Shown piece by piece: positions 27,391-36,646 of a stretch of DNA of 64,000 bases; the first letter of the stretch is position 1; each line of letters starts with the position of its first letter. Under the pieces are notes generated by a model. That model searched no databases, was not told the DNA's origin, and was given only the letters and a program-made list of their open reading frames with translations. The translations under genes and the position numbers were made by a program. The stretch is from NCBI GenBank assembly GCA_963848375.1, contig CAWKDK010000005.1, forward strand, positions 62,001-126,000, written 5' to 3'. The stretch comes from JAJPJE01 sp963848375 (GTDB lineage: Bacteria > Acidobacteriota > Terriglobia > Terriglobales > Acidobacteriaceae).

Positions 27391-28323
27391 ATGAAGCGTT
27401 ATTTTGCAGCAGTTTGTATTCTCGTGCTCGGAAGCAGCCTGGCGTTTGGCGCCACGCTGGGGACGTCCGCGCGTACGGTCATCCCAAGTCAGATTCAGCA
27501 GGTAATTTCGGTCGATTATCGTGCATTGCGGAATTCGCCGACAGCGATGGCCCTGAAGGATCGAGTCCTTCCCGATAGCTTGAAGCAATTCGAGACGCAA
27601 CTGCACCAGTTTGGATTGACCGATGACGAGATCGAACAGCTGACCTTCGCAGCGTTCCGCGTGAAGGACAACTCGGTGCGAACGGTCGGGATTGCCCAGG
27701 GGCAGTTCCCCACGAAGAAGATTTACGCCAAGATGAGGCTGAAGAAGATCACCGGCACGAAGTATCACCAGTCGGTGATTTATCCGATGAACAACGGCAT
27801 GCAGATGTCGTTCATCGACCCTTACACGCTGTTGTTTGGCGATGGTGGCGCAGTGAAATCGGCGCTGGACGCGCGTGATGGTTATACCGAGAGCCTGAAC
27901 ACCAACAGCCAGATGACCGACATGGTGAATGCCGTGCAGGAAGGCGCAGTGTGGAGCGTGCTGGATCAGCTGGGTACGCAGAACATGATGCGCTCTACTC
28001 TGGGTGATGCGGCGCGGCTGGGCGATTTCGAGACAGTGAAGAAGCGACTGATCGGATCGCGCTACATCATGGACTTCAACGATGGCGTGAACTTCAATCT
28101 GGATGTGGTGACTTCGGACGGGATTACGGCGTCGACACTGTCGTCGCTGATCAAGGCCGGCGTGCTTTTCCGGAAGATGAACGCAAGCGCAACGGAAAAA
28201 CTCGCGCTGGATAGCGTGACCGTCGATTCGAACAGCTCACTGCTGCAACTGAAGTTTAAGACCGACGACAGCAAGTTCCAGTCGCTGTTGCATTCCGATC
28301 TGTTTGCGTCGGTATCTAAGTAA
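27391..28323 (+). CDS. Secreted hypothetical protein
   Basis: 310 residues from ATG 27391, where a basic MKR and hydrophobic core begin a signal peptide cleaved after about residue 20. The mature protein is soluble, with alternating charged helices and strands and no cysteine pairs. A region with GVNFNLDVVTSDG and a C-terminal repeat of short strands is visible. It is followed by a strong terminator, so it is probably transcribed alone. I do not recognise the family. Confidence 0.75.
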   Translation: MKRYFAAVCILVLGSSLAFGATLGTSARTVIPSQIQQVISVDYRALRNSPTAMALKDRVLPDSLKQFETQLHQFGLTDDEIEQLTFAAFRVKDNSVRTVGIAQGQFPTKKIYAKMRLKKITGTKYHQSVIYPMNNGMQMSFIDPYTLLFGDGGAVKSALDARDGYTESLNTNSQMTDMVNAVQEGAVWSVLDQLGTQNMMRSTLGDAARLGDFETVKKRLIGSRYIMDFNDGVNFNLDVVTSDGITASTLSSLIKAGVLFRKMNASATEKLALDSVTVDSNSSLLQLKFKTDDSKFQSLLHSDLFASVSK

Positions 28324-28346
28324 GACCGAAAAACTGATTCCCAAGC

Positions 28347-28377
28347 GGGCGGCCTTTCGAGGCTGCCCTTTTCTTTT
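28347..28377 (+). terminator. Rho-independent terminator
   Basis: GGGCGGCC and GGCTGCCC form a stem with one G-T pair around a TTTCGA loop, followed by TTTTCTTTT. It lies 23 bp after the stop of the secreted protein gene and just before the convergent gene end at 28389. Confidence 0.8.
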
Positions 28378-28388
28378 GTGCAGAACCG

Positions 28389-28802
28389 TTATTTCACTCG
28401 ACGATAAATTCCCGTGTTGCGAAATGGCTGTCCGTCCGGCTTGGTGCCATGCTGAGTGATCAGCATTTCCTGATTGCCAGGTAGGAGCTCACGTGTCCAG
28501 CGGTCGACGATTTTGCCGTCCCGCTTCAAAGAGCTCTCGATAGTCCTGTCATCCAAGCGCGTCAGGACGAGCGCGACATTGTTACCGGCGAGAGGCTGAT
28601 CGCGCCCGTCGAGGGGCCCTCCGTAGGTGACCCGGATCAGCTTGCCATCGGCATCATCGGCATCGAGGTGGAAAAGGAGTTCTTCGTTGCCTTTTGGCTC
28701 GACCACGTAGGTGGCGCGGCGCCCCGGGCGTCCATGCTCATACTCAAGAGTTTCGGGATCCAGTTCCCAGGTGCCTACAAACGGGTCGTTGCTGTTGGCC
28801 AT
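28389..28802 (-). CDS. Hypothetical protein of about 137 residues
   Basis: Start at ATG 28802, where a GGGGAGG ribosome binding site is in position; the open frame further upstream runs into the argR regulatory region. The protein begins MANSNDPFVGTWELDPE and is beta-rich with FVGTW and GKLIRVTYGG segments, similar to small lipocalin-like proteins. No signal peptide. It is divergent from argR. Function unknown. Confidence 0.7.
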   Translation of the reverse strand: MANSNDPFVGTWELDPETLEYEHGRPGRRATYVVEPKGNEELLFHLDADDADGKLIRVTYGGPLDGRDQPLAGNNVALVLTRLDDRTIESSLKRDGKIVDRWTRELLPGNQEMLITQHGTKPDGQPFRNTGIYRRVK

Positions 28803-28936
28803 CCGTGCCTCCCCCCACGAACTGAATACCACACGGCTGAGAGCTCTTCCAAGCGTCGAAGCTCCACCTTGCATTGTGCATTTCCTATGCAGGTACTTAA
28901 GTGCATGAAAAATCTGGGAGGCATCAGTTTTTACTT

Positions 28937-28981
28937 GCATAATTATGCGGCGTATTCGATAGTTATGCATCTGGTATGCAT
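28937..28981. promoter_or_regulatory. Palindromic ARG-box-like operator sites before argR
   Basis: GCATAATTATGC at 28937-28948 is a perfect 12 bp palindrome close to the ArgR box core. A second imperfect half-site pair (GTATTC...GTTATGC) lies 4-19 bp further on, and an ATGCAT direct pair reaches to the argR start. Spacing of about 20 bp between centres is what hexameric ArgR needs. Autoregulation of argR and the whole operon is likely. Confidence 0.65.
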
Positions 28982-28983
28982 GT

Positions 28984-29427
28984 ATGAAAACAGCACGGCA
29001 AAACCTGGTTCGCGACATGATCTCGATGGCACCCATTTACACCCAGGAAGAGTTGCGCAAGGGATTGGCGCAGAAGGGGATACAGGTAAATCAGGCGACG
29101 CTGTCGCGCGACTTGCGGGAGATCGGTGTAGTGAAGACGGCGAATGGATATTCGCTGCCTACGCAAGATGACACTGGCGGCTCGCCATTGCCGTCGTTGA
29201 GCCACCTGTTGAACGAGTTCGTGGTCGATGTCCGCGAGGCCGAGAACCAGTTGGTGCTGAAAACGACGCCGGGAAGCGCGCAGCCAGTTGCGGCCGGGCT
29301 GGATTCTTCGGGGTGGAAGGAAATTGTGGGCACGATCGCCGGCGACGACACGATTCTGGTGATCACGGAGAGCAAGACGATCTGTCACAAGATGGCAGAG
29401 CGCATACGGGAGATCGTGGAAGGTTGA
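28984..29427 (+). CDS. argR: Arginine repressor
   Basis: 147 residues. The N-terminal winged helix has the QATLSRDLREIG recognition motif at about 37-48. The C-terminal oligomerisation and arginine-binding domain ends in GTIAGDDTILVI. It would repress the arginine genes when arginine is abundant. The stop overlaps the TTG start of argC by the TTGA junction. Probable operators lie in the 50 bp before its ATG. Confidence 0.95.
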   Translation: MKTARQNLVRDMISMAPIYTQEELRKGLAQKGIQVNQATLSRDLREIGVVKTANGYSLPTQDDTGGSPLPSLSHLLNEFVVDVREAENQLVLKTTPGSAQPVAAGLDSSGWKEIVGTIAGDDTILVITESKTICHKMAERIREIVEG

Positions 29428-30464
29428 ACGAAAAACTTCAGGTTGGAGTGATAGGCCCGACGGGCTACAGCGGCTTCGAGTTGCTGAAGATTCTCTTTCG
29501 TCACCCGCGAGTGAAGAGTCCGGTGTTGTTCGTGCGCGAGAAAGCGGAAGGTGGTCCGCGCAATCTGAGCGACGTATATCCGCAGATATCTGGTAACGGC
29601 ACACATTCGCTAGAGCCATTTTCGTGGTCGCGTGTAGAAGAGGCGGGAATCGATTTGTTGTTACTGGCGACGCCGCATGAGTTTTCGCGTGAGTTTGTGC
29701 CGGAGGCGATAGCGCGCGGAGTGCGCGTGATTGACCTGAGTGGTGCGTGGCGGTTGAAGGCGGCGGAGAATCGTAGCGTTTACGGATTCAAGAACGAAGC
29801 GGCAGGCGCGAAGTTGGATGAAGAAGCGGTCTACGGACTGCCGGAACTGAACTCCGACAATCTGGCGAATGCGCAGCTGGTTGCGAATCCTGGATGCTAT
29901 CCGACGTCGATCATTCTGGCACTGGCGCCATTCATGCAGGCGGGTTGCGTGGATAAAGAGCGCGGCGTGATTTGCGATTCAAAGTCAGGCGTATCGGGTG
30001 CAGGGAAAGCGCCGACGCAAGACACGCACTTCGTCGAGGTCGCGGACAATTTTCGCGCATACAAACCGGTGACGCACCGGCACCGCGGAGAAATTCTAGA
30101 GCAACTGGAGCTGTCGGCGGACGAGTTGGTGTTTACGCCGCATCTGCTGCCGATTCCGCGAGGAATGTTTTCGACGATTTACGTGCACTTGAAGAAGAAG
30201 GCGACTGCGGCTCAGGTGGAAGACCGGTTGAAGACGTTTTACTCGGGATCGCCATTCGTGCGCATTTTTGCTCCGCCGCGTTTGCCGGAGCTGGCGTATT
30301 CGCTGCACACGAATTATTGCGACATCGGATTCGCGCTTTCGCCCGACGGCCAGCGGCTGACATTGTTCAGCTGTATCGACAATCTGGTGAAGGGCGCGTC
30401 GGGGCAAGCAGTGCAGAACATGAATGTGATGTACGGGTGGTGCGAGAAAGAAGGATTGTCATGA
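29424..30464 (+). CDS. argC: N-acetyl-gamma-glutamyl-phosphate reductase
   Basis: 346 residues from the TTG at 29424 that overlaps the argR stop; the frame is open to 29313, but that is inside argR. VIGPTGYSGFELLKIL is the NADP-binding loop, and NPGCYPTS carries the active-site Cys. HRHRGEI and the late FSCIDNLVKGASGQAVQN are also typical. It makes N-acetylglutamate semialdehyde. ATGA overlap with argB. Confidence 0.96.
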   Translation: MNEKLQVGVIGPTGYSGFELLKILFRHPRVKSPVLFVREKAEGGPRNLSDVYPQISGNGTHSLEPFSWSRVEEAGIDLLLLATPHEFSREFVPEAIARGVRVIDLSGAWRLKAAENRSVYGFKNEAAGAKLDEEAVYGLPELNSDNLANAQLVANPGCYPTSIILALAPFMQAGCVDKERGVICDSKSGVSGAGKAPTQDTHFVEVADNFRAYKPVTHRHRGEILEQLELSADELVFTPHLLPIPRGMFSTIYVHLKKKATAAQVEDRLKTFYSGSPFVRIFAPPRLPELAYSLHTNYCDIGFALSPDGQRLTLFSCIDNLVKGASGQAVQNMNVMYGWCEKEGLS

Positions 30465-31246
30465 AGCTGGTGCTGAAAATCGGTGGAGCTGCGCTGGAGA
30501 ATCCGGCGACTCTGCAGAGCTGCGTTCGGGCCATCAAGAGCCTGGTGCAGGACGGCCACCAGTTGGTGGTGGTGCACGGCGGCGGTTCTGCGCTGACGCG
30601 CACCTTGAAGATGCTGGGCAAGCAGAGCCAATTCATCAACGGCCTGCGCGTTACCGACGCGGAAACACGTGACGTCGCGTTGATGGTGCTAGCTGGCTTC
30701 ATGAATAAGGGCCTGGTGGCCGCGCTCACGCGCATCGGTGTCAGTGCGATTGGATTGTCGGGCGGCGATGGACCCGTGTTTCTCGCGCGCAAGCGCAACA
30801 ACGGTGGACCGGATCTGGGATTTGTCGGCGACATCTGCCAGGTAGAGACGCGCTGGCTGGAAGCGATATGGAGCGCTGGTGGCGTCCCGGTGATTGCCAG
30901 CGTGGCGCTCGGAACGGACGGCGAGTACTACAACGTGAATGCGGATCAGATGGCGGCGGCTTGTGCAGTTGCGTGCAAAGCGCAGACGCTCATCTTTCTC
31001 ACGGAAGTTGCCGGCGTACTCAATGCAGAAGGCTTGCCGATTCAGCGTCTGGAGACGACGAAGGTTCCGTTCCTGGTGAGTTCGTCGGTGATCAGCGGCG
31101 GCATGCTGCCGAAGATGGATGCCTGTTTGAAAGCGTTGAGCGGCGGTGTTGGACGAGTTCGAGTATTTCCCTCGGAGAAGGCGGACGTATTGGCGGATTT
31201 CTATCAGAAGAAGATCGATCTCGGAACAGAAGTGGTGGTGGCATGA
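30461..31246 (+). CDS. argB: Acetylglutamate kinase
   Basis: 261 residues from ATG 30461, overlapping the argC stop. VLKIGGAAL and VVVHGGG bind phosphate, NVNADQMAAACA binds the nucleotide-linked substrate, and LTEVAGVL and SGGMLPKMDA are family signatures. It phosphorylates N-acetylglutamate and is often the feedback-inhibited step. A long N-terminal arginine-sensing helix is not present, so inhibition by arginine is not predicted. ATGA overlap with argD. Confidence 0.96.
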   Translation: MKLVLKIGGAALENPATLQSCVRAIKSLVQDGHQLVVVHGGGSALTRTLKMLGKQSQFINGLRVTDAETRDVALMVLAGFMNKGLVAALTRIGVSAIGLSGGDGPVFLARKRNNGGPDLGFVGDICQVETRWLEAIWSAGGVPVIASVALGTDGEYYNVNADQMAAACAVACKAQTLIFLTEVAGVLNAEGLPIQRLETTKVPFLVSSSVISGGMLPKMDACLKALSGGVGRVRVFPSEKADVLADFYQKKIDLGTEVVVA

Positions 31247-32457
31247 CGCTGGCAGCTGTGCAGAAGGCCGAAGCGGCCCACCTGATTCCGACGTACGAGC
31301 GTTACCCGGTACTGCTCACGCACGGGCGCGGCGTGTACCTGTGGGACGCGAATGGGAAGCGCTATCTCGATTTGCTGAGCGGGATCGGCGTGAACGGTTT
31401 GGGCCATACGCATCCGGCGGTGAAGAAGGCGATCGTGAAGCAGGCCGGGAAGATGCTGCATACCTCGAATCTGTTCTTCCACGAGTACCAGGCGGAGTTG
31501 GCGGCGAAGTTGACGAAGATTTCGGGCCTTGATCGCGCATTCTTCACCAATAGCGGTACCGAGGCGATTGAAGGCGCACTGAAGATCGCTCGCGCGTATG
31601 CGCAAGTCCACAACAAGAACGGCTCGGGTCCGAAGTGGAGAATCATCGCGCTGGACAATTCGTTCCACGGCCGCACGTATGGTGCGCTATCAGTGACGGG
31701 GCAGAAGAAGTATCGTGCGCCGTTCGAGCCGGTGGTTCCGGGCGTGAAGTTCGTGAAGCTGAACGATGTGGCCGATCTGGAAAAGAAGTTCGACCACACC
31801 GTGTGTGCAGTACTAGTGGAACCTATTCAGGGTGAGGGCGGAATTCGGCCGCTTACCCAGGAGTTTCTTCAGCGGGCGCGCGAATTAACGAAAAACAGCG
31901 GCGCGCTGCTCATTGCCGACGAAATTCAAAGTGGACTTGGCCGAACCGGAAAATGGTTTGCGTATCAGCACGTCGGCATTCAGCCCGACGTAGTCGCACT
32001 GGCGAAGCCGATCGCCGGTGGATTGCCGCTTGGTGCGATTCTCGCGTCTTCGGAAGCCGCTACAGCTTTTCATCCAGGCATGCACGGCACTACGTTCGGC
32101 GGCGGACCGTTAACGTCCGCGGTTGCAGTCGCGGTGCTGAACACGATCGAAAAAGATGGCCTGATGAAAAACGCCGTCACCGTTGGCAATTATTTCCGCA
32201 GCCAACTCGATGAGTTGGCGGCGAAGCACAAGTTCGTACGGGAGATTCGCAGCAAGGGCCTGATGATCGGCGTGGAGTTGGATTCACCCGAGAAGGCTAA
32301 GACAGTGGTGAAGGAGGCGCTCGCGAAGGGCGTCATCCTGAACCGGACGAACGATACAGTTTTGCGATTCCTGCCGCCATTCATTCTTCAGAAGAAGCAT
32401 GTGGATGAAGCGATGAAAGTGATCGCACCGATATTCAGCAGTCTGGAGGCGAAATGA
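31243..32457 (+). CDS. argD: Acetylornithine aminotransferase
   Basis: 404 residues from ATG 31243; the longer frame starting at 30868 lies inside argB. PLP enzyme of class III: NSGTEAIEGALKIAR, FHGRTYGAL, IADEIQSGLGRTG and the PLP lysine in LAKPIAGGLPLGA. The THTHFGGGPLT-like segment follows (TTFGGGPLTSA). It forms N-acetylornithine and may also act in lysine synthesis as DapC. ATGA overlap with argF. Confidence 0.95.
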   Translation: MTLAAVQKAEAAHLIPTYERYPVLLTHGRGVYLWDANGKRYLDLLSGIGVNGLGHTHPAVKKAIVKQAGKMLHTSNLFFHEYQAELAAKLTKISGLDRAFFTNSGTEAIEGALKIARAYAQVHNKNGSGPKWRIIALDNSFHGRTYGALSVTGQKKYRAPFEPVVPGVKFVKLNDVADLEKKFDHTVCAVLVEPIQGEGGIRPLTQEFLQRARELTKNSGALLIADEIQSGLGRTGKWFAYQHVGIQPDVVALAKPIAGGLPLGAILASSEAATAFHPGMHGTTFGGGPLTSAVAVAVLNTIEKDGLMKNAVTVGNYFRSQLDELAAKHKFVREIRSKGLMIGVELDSPEKAKTVVKEALAKGVILNRTNDTVLRFLPPFILQKKHVDEAMKVIAPIFSSLEAK

Positions 32458-33476
32458 GCACGTTAAGCAAACCTCTAGTTTCAAAGCCCGCTTTCGGCCG
32501 AGCCGGAGTGAAGAAGATGCGGGCGACGTTTGGGTTGTCGAAGCCCGATCTGATCTCGATCCAGGATCTGACGCCAACGGAAGTCGAAGGCATCATGGAA
32601 TTGACGGGACTGGTGAAGACCTATCCAAACGAGTTCGCGCGCGCACTCGATGGTAAGCAGATTGTGCTGATCTTCGAGAAACCATCACTCCGTACGCGGC
32701 TGACTTTTGAAGTTGGCATTCGCAGCCTTGGCGGCAGTTCGTTATTTGTGGATCAGCGTGGAGCGCGAATTGACGAACGCGAGGCTTTGTCGGACGTGGC
32801 GCACAACCTCGAGCGCTGGGTCGATGGGATCGTGCTGCGGACGTTCGCGCACGATACTGTCACAGGAATGGCGGATTACGCGGGGATTCCGGTAATCAAC
32901 GGATTGAGCGATCTGGAGCATCCATGCCAGGCGCTCGCCGACTACTTCACAGTACGGGAGAAGTTTGGCGATCTGCGCAAAGTGAAGCTGGCATATGTCG
33001 GAGACGGCAACAACGTCGCGCATTCGCTGATGCTGGCGGCGGCAGCGCTGGGAAGTCACATTGCAGTGGCGACGCCGCTCGGCTTCGAACCGGACACTGA
33101 GATCGTGAACGCCGCTTGCGAGCTTGCGATCGAAACCGGCGCGAAGATCGATGTCAGCACGGATGTGCTGTCGGCGGTTACCGGTGCGCATGCCGTCTAT
33201 ACCGACGTGTGGGCGAGCATGGGTCAGGAAGACCAGGCAGACATGCGCAAGAGCGTGTTCTCGCCGTACCAGGTAAACGAGAAACTCATGAAGGCGGCGC
33301 GTAAGGACGCGATCTTCATGCATTGCCTGCCAGCGCATCGTGGCGACGAAGTGACTGACAAGGTGATCGACTCGCCGCAGTCGGTGGTGTTCGATGAGGC
33401 AGAGAATCGCTTGCACGTACAAAAGGCGATCATGCTGTTGTTGATGGGAAACGGCGGGTTTGCGCCACAAGCGTAA
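32454..33476 (+). CDS. argF: Ornithine carbamoyltransferase
   Basis: 340 residues. The carbamoyl-phosphate motif KPSLRTR, HPCQALAD and the ornithine motif HCLPAHRG are all present. The first 30 residues are an extra, weakly conserved extension, making the protein slightly longer than usual. It makes citrulline. Start overlaps argD by ATGA; a 37 bp gap separates it from argG. Confidence 0.95.
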   Translation: MSTLSKPLVSKPAFGRAGVKKMRATFGLSKPDLISIQDLTPTEVEGIMELTGLVKTYPNEFARALDGKQIVLIFEKPSLRTRLTFEVGIRSLGGSSLFVDQRGARIDEREALSDVAHNLERWVDGIVLRTFAHDTVTGMADYAGIPVINGLSDLEHPCQALADYFTVREKFGDLRKVKLAYVGDGNNVAHSLMLAAAALGSHIAVATPLGFEPDTEIVNAACELAIETGAKIDVSTDVLSAVTGAHAVYTDVWASMGQEDQADMRKSVFSPYQVNEKLMKAARKDAIFMHCLPAHRGDEVTDKVIDSPQSVVFDEAENRLHVQKAIMLLLMGNGGFAPQA

Positions 33477-33513
33477 TAACAAGTTCAAAGATTAACGAAG
33501 AAGAGAGAAGCGA

Positions 33514-34746
33514 ATGTCTGAAAAAGTAGTGCTTGCGTATTCGGGTGGCCTGGATACTTCGATCATCATTCCATGGCTGATCGAAAACTATGGCTGCGAA
33601 GTGATCGCCATGGTTGGCGATGTGGGACAGGGCGACGACATGCAGGAGGTCGCCGAAAAGGCAAAGAAGACCGGCGCGACTAAAGTCGTAGTGGAAGATC
33701 TGCGAGAAGAGTTTGTGCGTGACTACGTGTTCCCGGCGGTGAAAGCGGGCGCGGTGTACGAGCACAAATATCTGCTGGGAACGTCGCTGGCGCGTCCGGT
33801 GATTGCGAAGGCGCAGGTAGAAGTAGCGCTGCGCGAGGGCGCGACTGCAGTTGCACATGGATGCACTGGCAAGGGTAACGATCAGGTGCGTTTCGAGCAT
33901 GCGTTCCAGGCTTTGGCGCCGCAGTTGAAGATCATTGCGCCGTGGCGCGAGTGGACAATCAAGTCGCGCGAGGATGCCATCGACTACGCTGAGGCGCGCA
34001 ATATTCCGATCACTGCGAGCCGCGAGAAGATTCATAGCCGCGATCGAAACCTGTGGCACTTGAGCCATGAGGGCGGGGAATTGGAAGATCCTGCGAATGC
34101 GCCGCTGGAGTCGACGTGGCAATGGACGACTTCGCCGAAAGCTGCCCCGGACAAAGAAGAAGTTGTCGAGATTGAATTTGTCGGCGGAGCACCAGTAGCC
34201 GTGAATGGCAAGAAGTTGGCTCCTGCTGCACTGTTGGGCGAACTGAATGACATCGGTGCGCGCAATGGTGTGGGACGCGTGGATCTGGTTGAGAACAGGT
34301 TCGTCGGGATCAAATCGCGCGGATGCTATGAGACGCCGGGCGGCACGCTGATTCTTACGGCGCAACGCGAACTGGAATCACTGTGCCTGGATCGCGACCT
34401 GCTTCACTACAAACAGGAAGTCAGTCTGAAATACGCCGAGCTGGTCTATTACGGGCTGTGGTTCACCCCGCTGCGCGAGTCGCTGGATGCGTTCATCAAC
34501 AGCACGCAGCAAAACGTGACAGGGACGGTGAAGCTCGGCCTGTACAAAGGCAACGTGAATACGCTTTCGAGGAAGTCACCTTTCTCGCTATACCGCACGG
34601 ACATTGCTTCGTTCACCATGGGCGACAGCTACGACCAGAAAGACGCGGAAGGATTCATCCGCATTCTTGGTTTGCCGGCGCGGTCACAGGCGTGGCTGCG
34701 TCAGCAGCTTGAGAAGAAGGGCGAGACCGTGGGGGTCCGTTCGTGA
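33514..34746 (+). CDS. argG: Argininosuccinate synthase
   Basis: 410 residues. The ATP-binding AYSGGLDTS loop is at about residues 9-17, with GCTGKGNDQVRFE in the middle and the citrulline and aspartate contacts in between. The start has an AGAGAAG purine-rich site upstream. It condenses citrulline and aspartate. The argH GTG start overlaps its stop by GTGA. Confidence 0.96.
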   Translation: MSEKVVLAYSGGLDTSIIIPWLIENYGCEVIAMVGDVGQGDDMQEVAEKAKKTGATKVVVEDLREEFVRDYVFPAVKAGAVYEHKYLLGTSLARPVIAKAQVEVALREGATAVAHGCTGKGNDQVRFEHAFQALAPQLKIIAPWREWTIKSREDAIDYAEARNIPITASREKIHSRDRNLWHLSHEGGELEDPANAPLESTWQWTTSPKAAPDKEEVVEIEFVGGAPVAVNGKKLAPAALLGELNDIGARNGVGRVDLVENRFVGIKSRGCYETPGGTLILTAQRELESLCLDRDLLHYKQEVSLKYAELVYYGLWFTPLRESLDAFINSTQQNVTGTVKLGLYKGNVNTLSRKSPFSLYRTDIASFTMGDSYDQKDAEGFIRILGLPARSQAWLRQQLEKKGETVGVRS

Positions 34747-36147
34747 AAATGTGGTCGGGACGGTTCCGGGAACCGCTCGATCTGGAGTTCGATCAGTGGC
34801 AGCGCTCTTTCAGCTTTGATCGTCGCCTGCTGGGCGATGAACTGGCGGCGAGCGCTGCATGGGCCCGGGCCCTGGAAAAAGCGGGCATCCTCGATTCCGC
34901 AGAGTTGGCGCGGATTGTCGATGGCCTGGAGAAGATTGGGAAAGCGTGCCAAGCGAATCCCAAGGTGATGGACGAAGCCGATGCTGAGGACGTCCATCAC
35001 TTCGTTGAATCGCAGCTCGTAAAAGAGATTGGCGAGACGGCGTACAAGCTCCACACGGGGCGCAGCCGCAATGAGCAGATTGCAACCGATCTGCGGTTGT
35101 TTGCGCGCAGGTCGGTGGATGCGATTCGCGGGCAGTTGGCGGCGCTGGTTGCTGCGTTGGTTGCGCGTGCGGAGGAGTTGGGCTCGACGGCGATGCCTTC
35201 CTATACGCATTTGCAGAAGGCGGAGCCGGTGCTGTCGGCGCATTGGTTATTGGCGTATGCGGAAATGTTCTTTCGCGATGCGGATCGGCTGGCAGATTGC
35301 CGCAAGCGAGTGAACGTGCTGCCGCTGGGATCAGGTGCGGTTGCGGGAAGCGGATCTGAAGCTGGATCGCGCCGGTATGGCGAAGGAACTTGGATTCGCC
35401 GGCATCACGGCAAACAGTATGGACGCAACCAGCGATCGCGATTTCGAGATCGAGTTGCTGAGCGTGCTGTCGATGATTGCGGTTCACATGAGCCGGTTGG
35501 CGGAGGAGATCACCATCTTTTCTACGCGCGAATTCGGGTTCATTACGCTGCCCGACAGTTTGAGTACCGGGAGCAGTGCGATGCCGCAGAAGAAGAATCC
35601 GGATGCGACCGAACTGTTTCGTGCCAAGGCTGGCCGCGTGGCGGGGGATTTGCTGCAAGCGACGATGACGGTGAAGGGCCTGCCGCTTGCGTACAACAAG
35701 GACATGCAAGAGCTGCAATTGCCGCTATTTGATGCGGTGGATGCGATCACGGGGACTCTGGAAGTGGCAGCGAAGTTGATTGCGAAACTCGGATTCAATA
35801 CGGATGCGATGAACCTGGCGGCAACGACAGGCTTCATGAATGCGATGGAAGCCGCGAATTACCTGGTGCGCAAAGGCGTGCCATTCCGGCGCGCGCATGA
35901 GGCGATCGGAAATGCGGTACACGTTTGTATCGAGCGCGGCTGTGAACTGGACGGATTGACGATCGACGAGCTGCGCACGATCCGTCCGGAATTCGGCGAT
36001 GACTTCTACGCTTGTCTGAAGTTGGAGTCAGTGCTCGCACATCATGATGTTCCGGGTGGAACCGCTCCGCAGCACGTGAGCGCGGCGATCGGGAATGCAA
36101 AGACACGGCTAGAGGCACTGAAGGGAGAACACAATGCAAACGCGTAG
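34743..36147 (+). CDS. argH: Argininosuccinate lyase, frameshifted
   Basis: About 467 residues after correction, normal for the family. The first frame (GTG 34743 to about 35349) has SGRFREPLD, DVHHFVE, HTGRSRNEQ and the TYTHLQKAEP-like segment. The +1 frame from about 35350 to 36147 has ELGFAGITANSMDA, the signature SSAMPQKKNPD and a normal end. One extra base near 35349 (GGAAGCGGA) splits it; its removal restores the conserved LPLGSGAVAG-to-DLKLDRAG linker. The stop overlaps the acetyltransferase start by 14 bp. With argJ also split the same way, an assembly error is likelier than loss of the pathway. Confidence 0.93.
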
Positions 36148-36646
36148 AGCGATTCTCCCGGATGCGCCGAGAATCTACGAACTCATTTCGCAGTATTCCG
36201 ACGATGGTACGCTGCTGCCGCGCACACAGCAGGACATCTTCGAGAATGTGCGCGATTTTGTGGTTGTGGAAGATAAAGGCAGAGTTGTTGGTTGCGCTGC
36301 TCTGCACTTTTACGGGTTGAGCTTGGCGGAAGTGCGCTCGGTTGCGGTCGACGTGGAGTACCACGGACGGCATGCGGGGAGCACGCTGATCAAAGGGTTG
36401 ATGGCCGAAGCGAAATATCACAAGGTCCAGCGCGTGTTCCTGTTCACGCGCGTGCCCGAGTTCTTTGGACGCATGGGATTCACAGTGGTTCCACACGATC
36501 TGTTGCCGGAGAAAGTTCATAAGGACTGCATCGTGTGTCCGCGGCGGCATTGCTGCGACGAAATTGCCATGGTGCACGGCCGAGTGCCGCTGCATGAGTT
36601 GACGCGGCGGAGCGGCAATCGAAACCTGGTGACCATTCAGGGCTGA
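36134..36646 (+). CDS. argA: GNAT acetyltransferase, probable N-acetylglutamate synthase
   Basis: 170 residues. GNAT fold with the acetyl-CoA-binding VAVDVEYHGRHAGS loop at about 74-88. It ends in a Cys cluster DCIVCPRRHCCDEIAMV rather than an amino-acid kinase domain, as in the short ArgA-like enzymes of other bacterial arginine clusters. Its place between argH and argJ strongly suggests it makes the first N-acetylglutamate, which the ArgJ cycle then maintains. Substrate is inferred from context only. Confidence 0.8.
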   Translation: MQTRRAILPDAPRIYELISQYSDDGTLLPRTQQDIFENVRDFVVVEDKGRVVGCAALHFYGLSLAEVRSVAVDVEYHGRHAGSTLIKGLMAEAKYHKVQRVFLFTRVPEFFGRMGFTVVPHDLLPEKVHKDCIVCPRRHCCDEIAMVHGRVPLHELTRRSGNRNLVTIQG

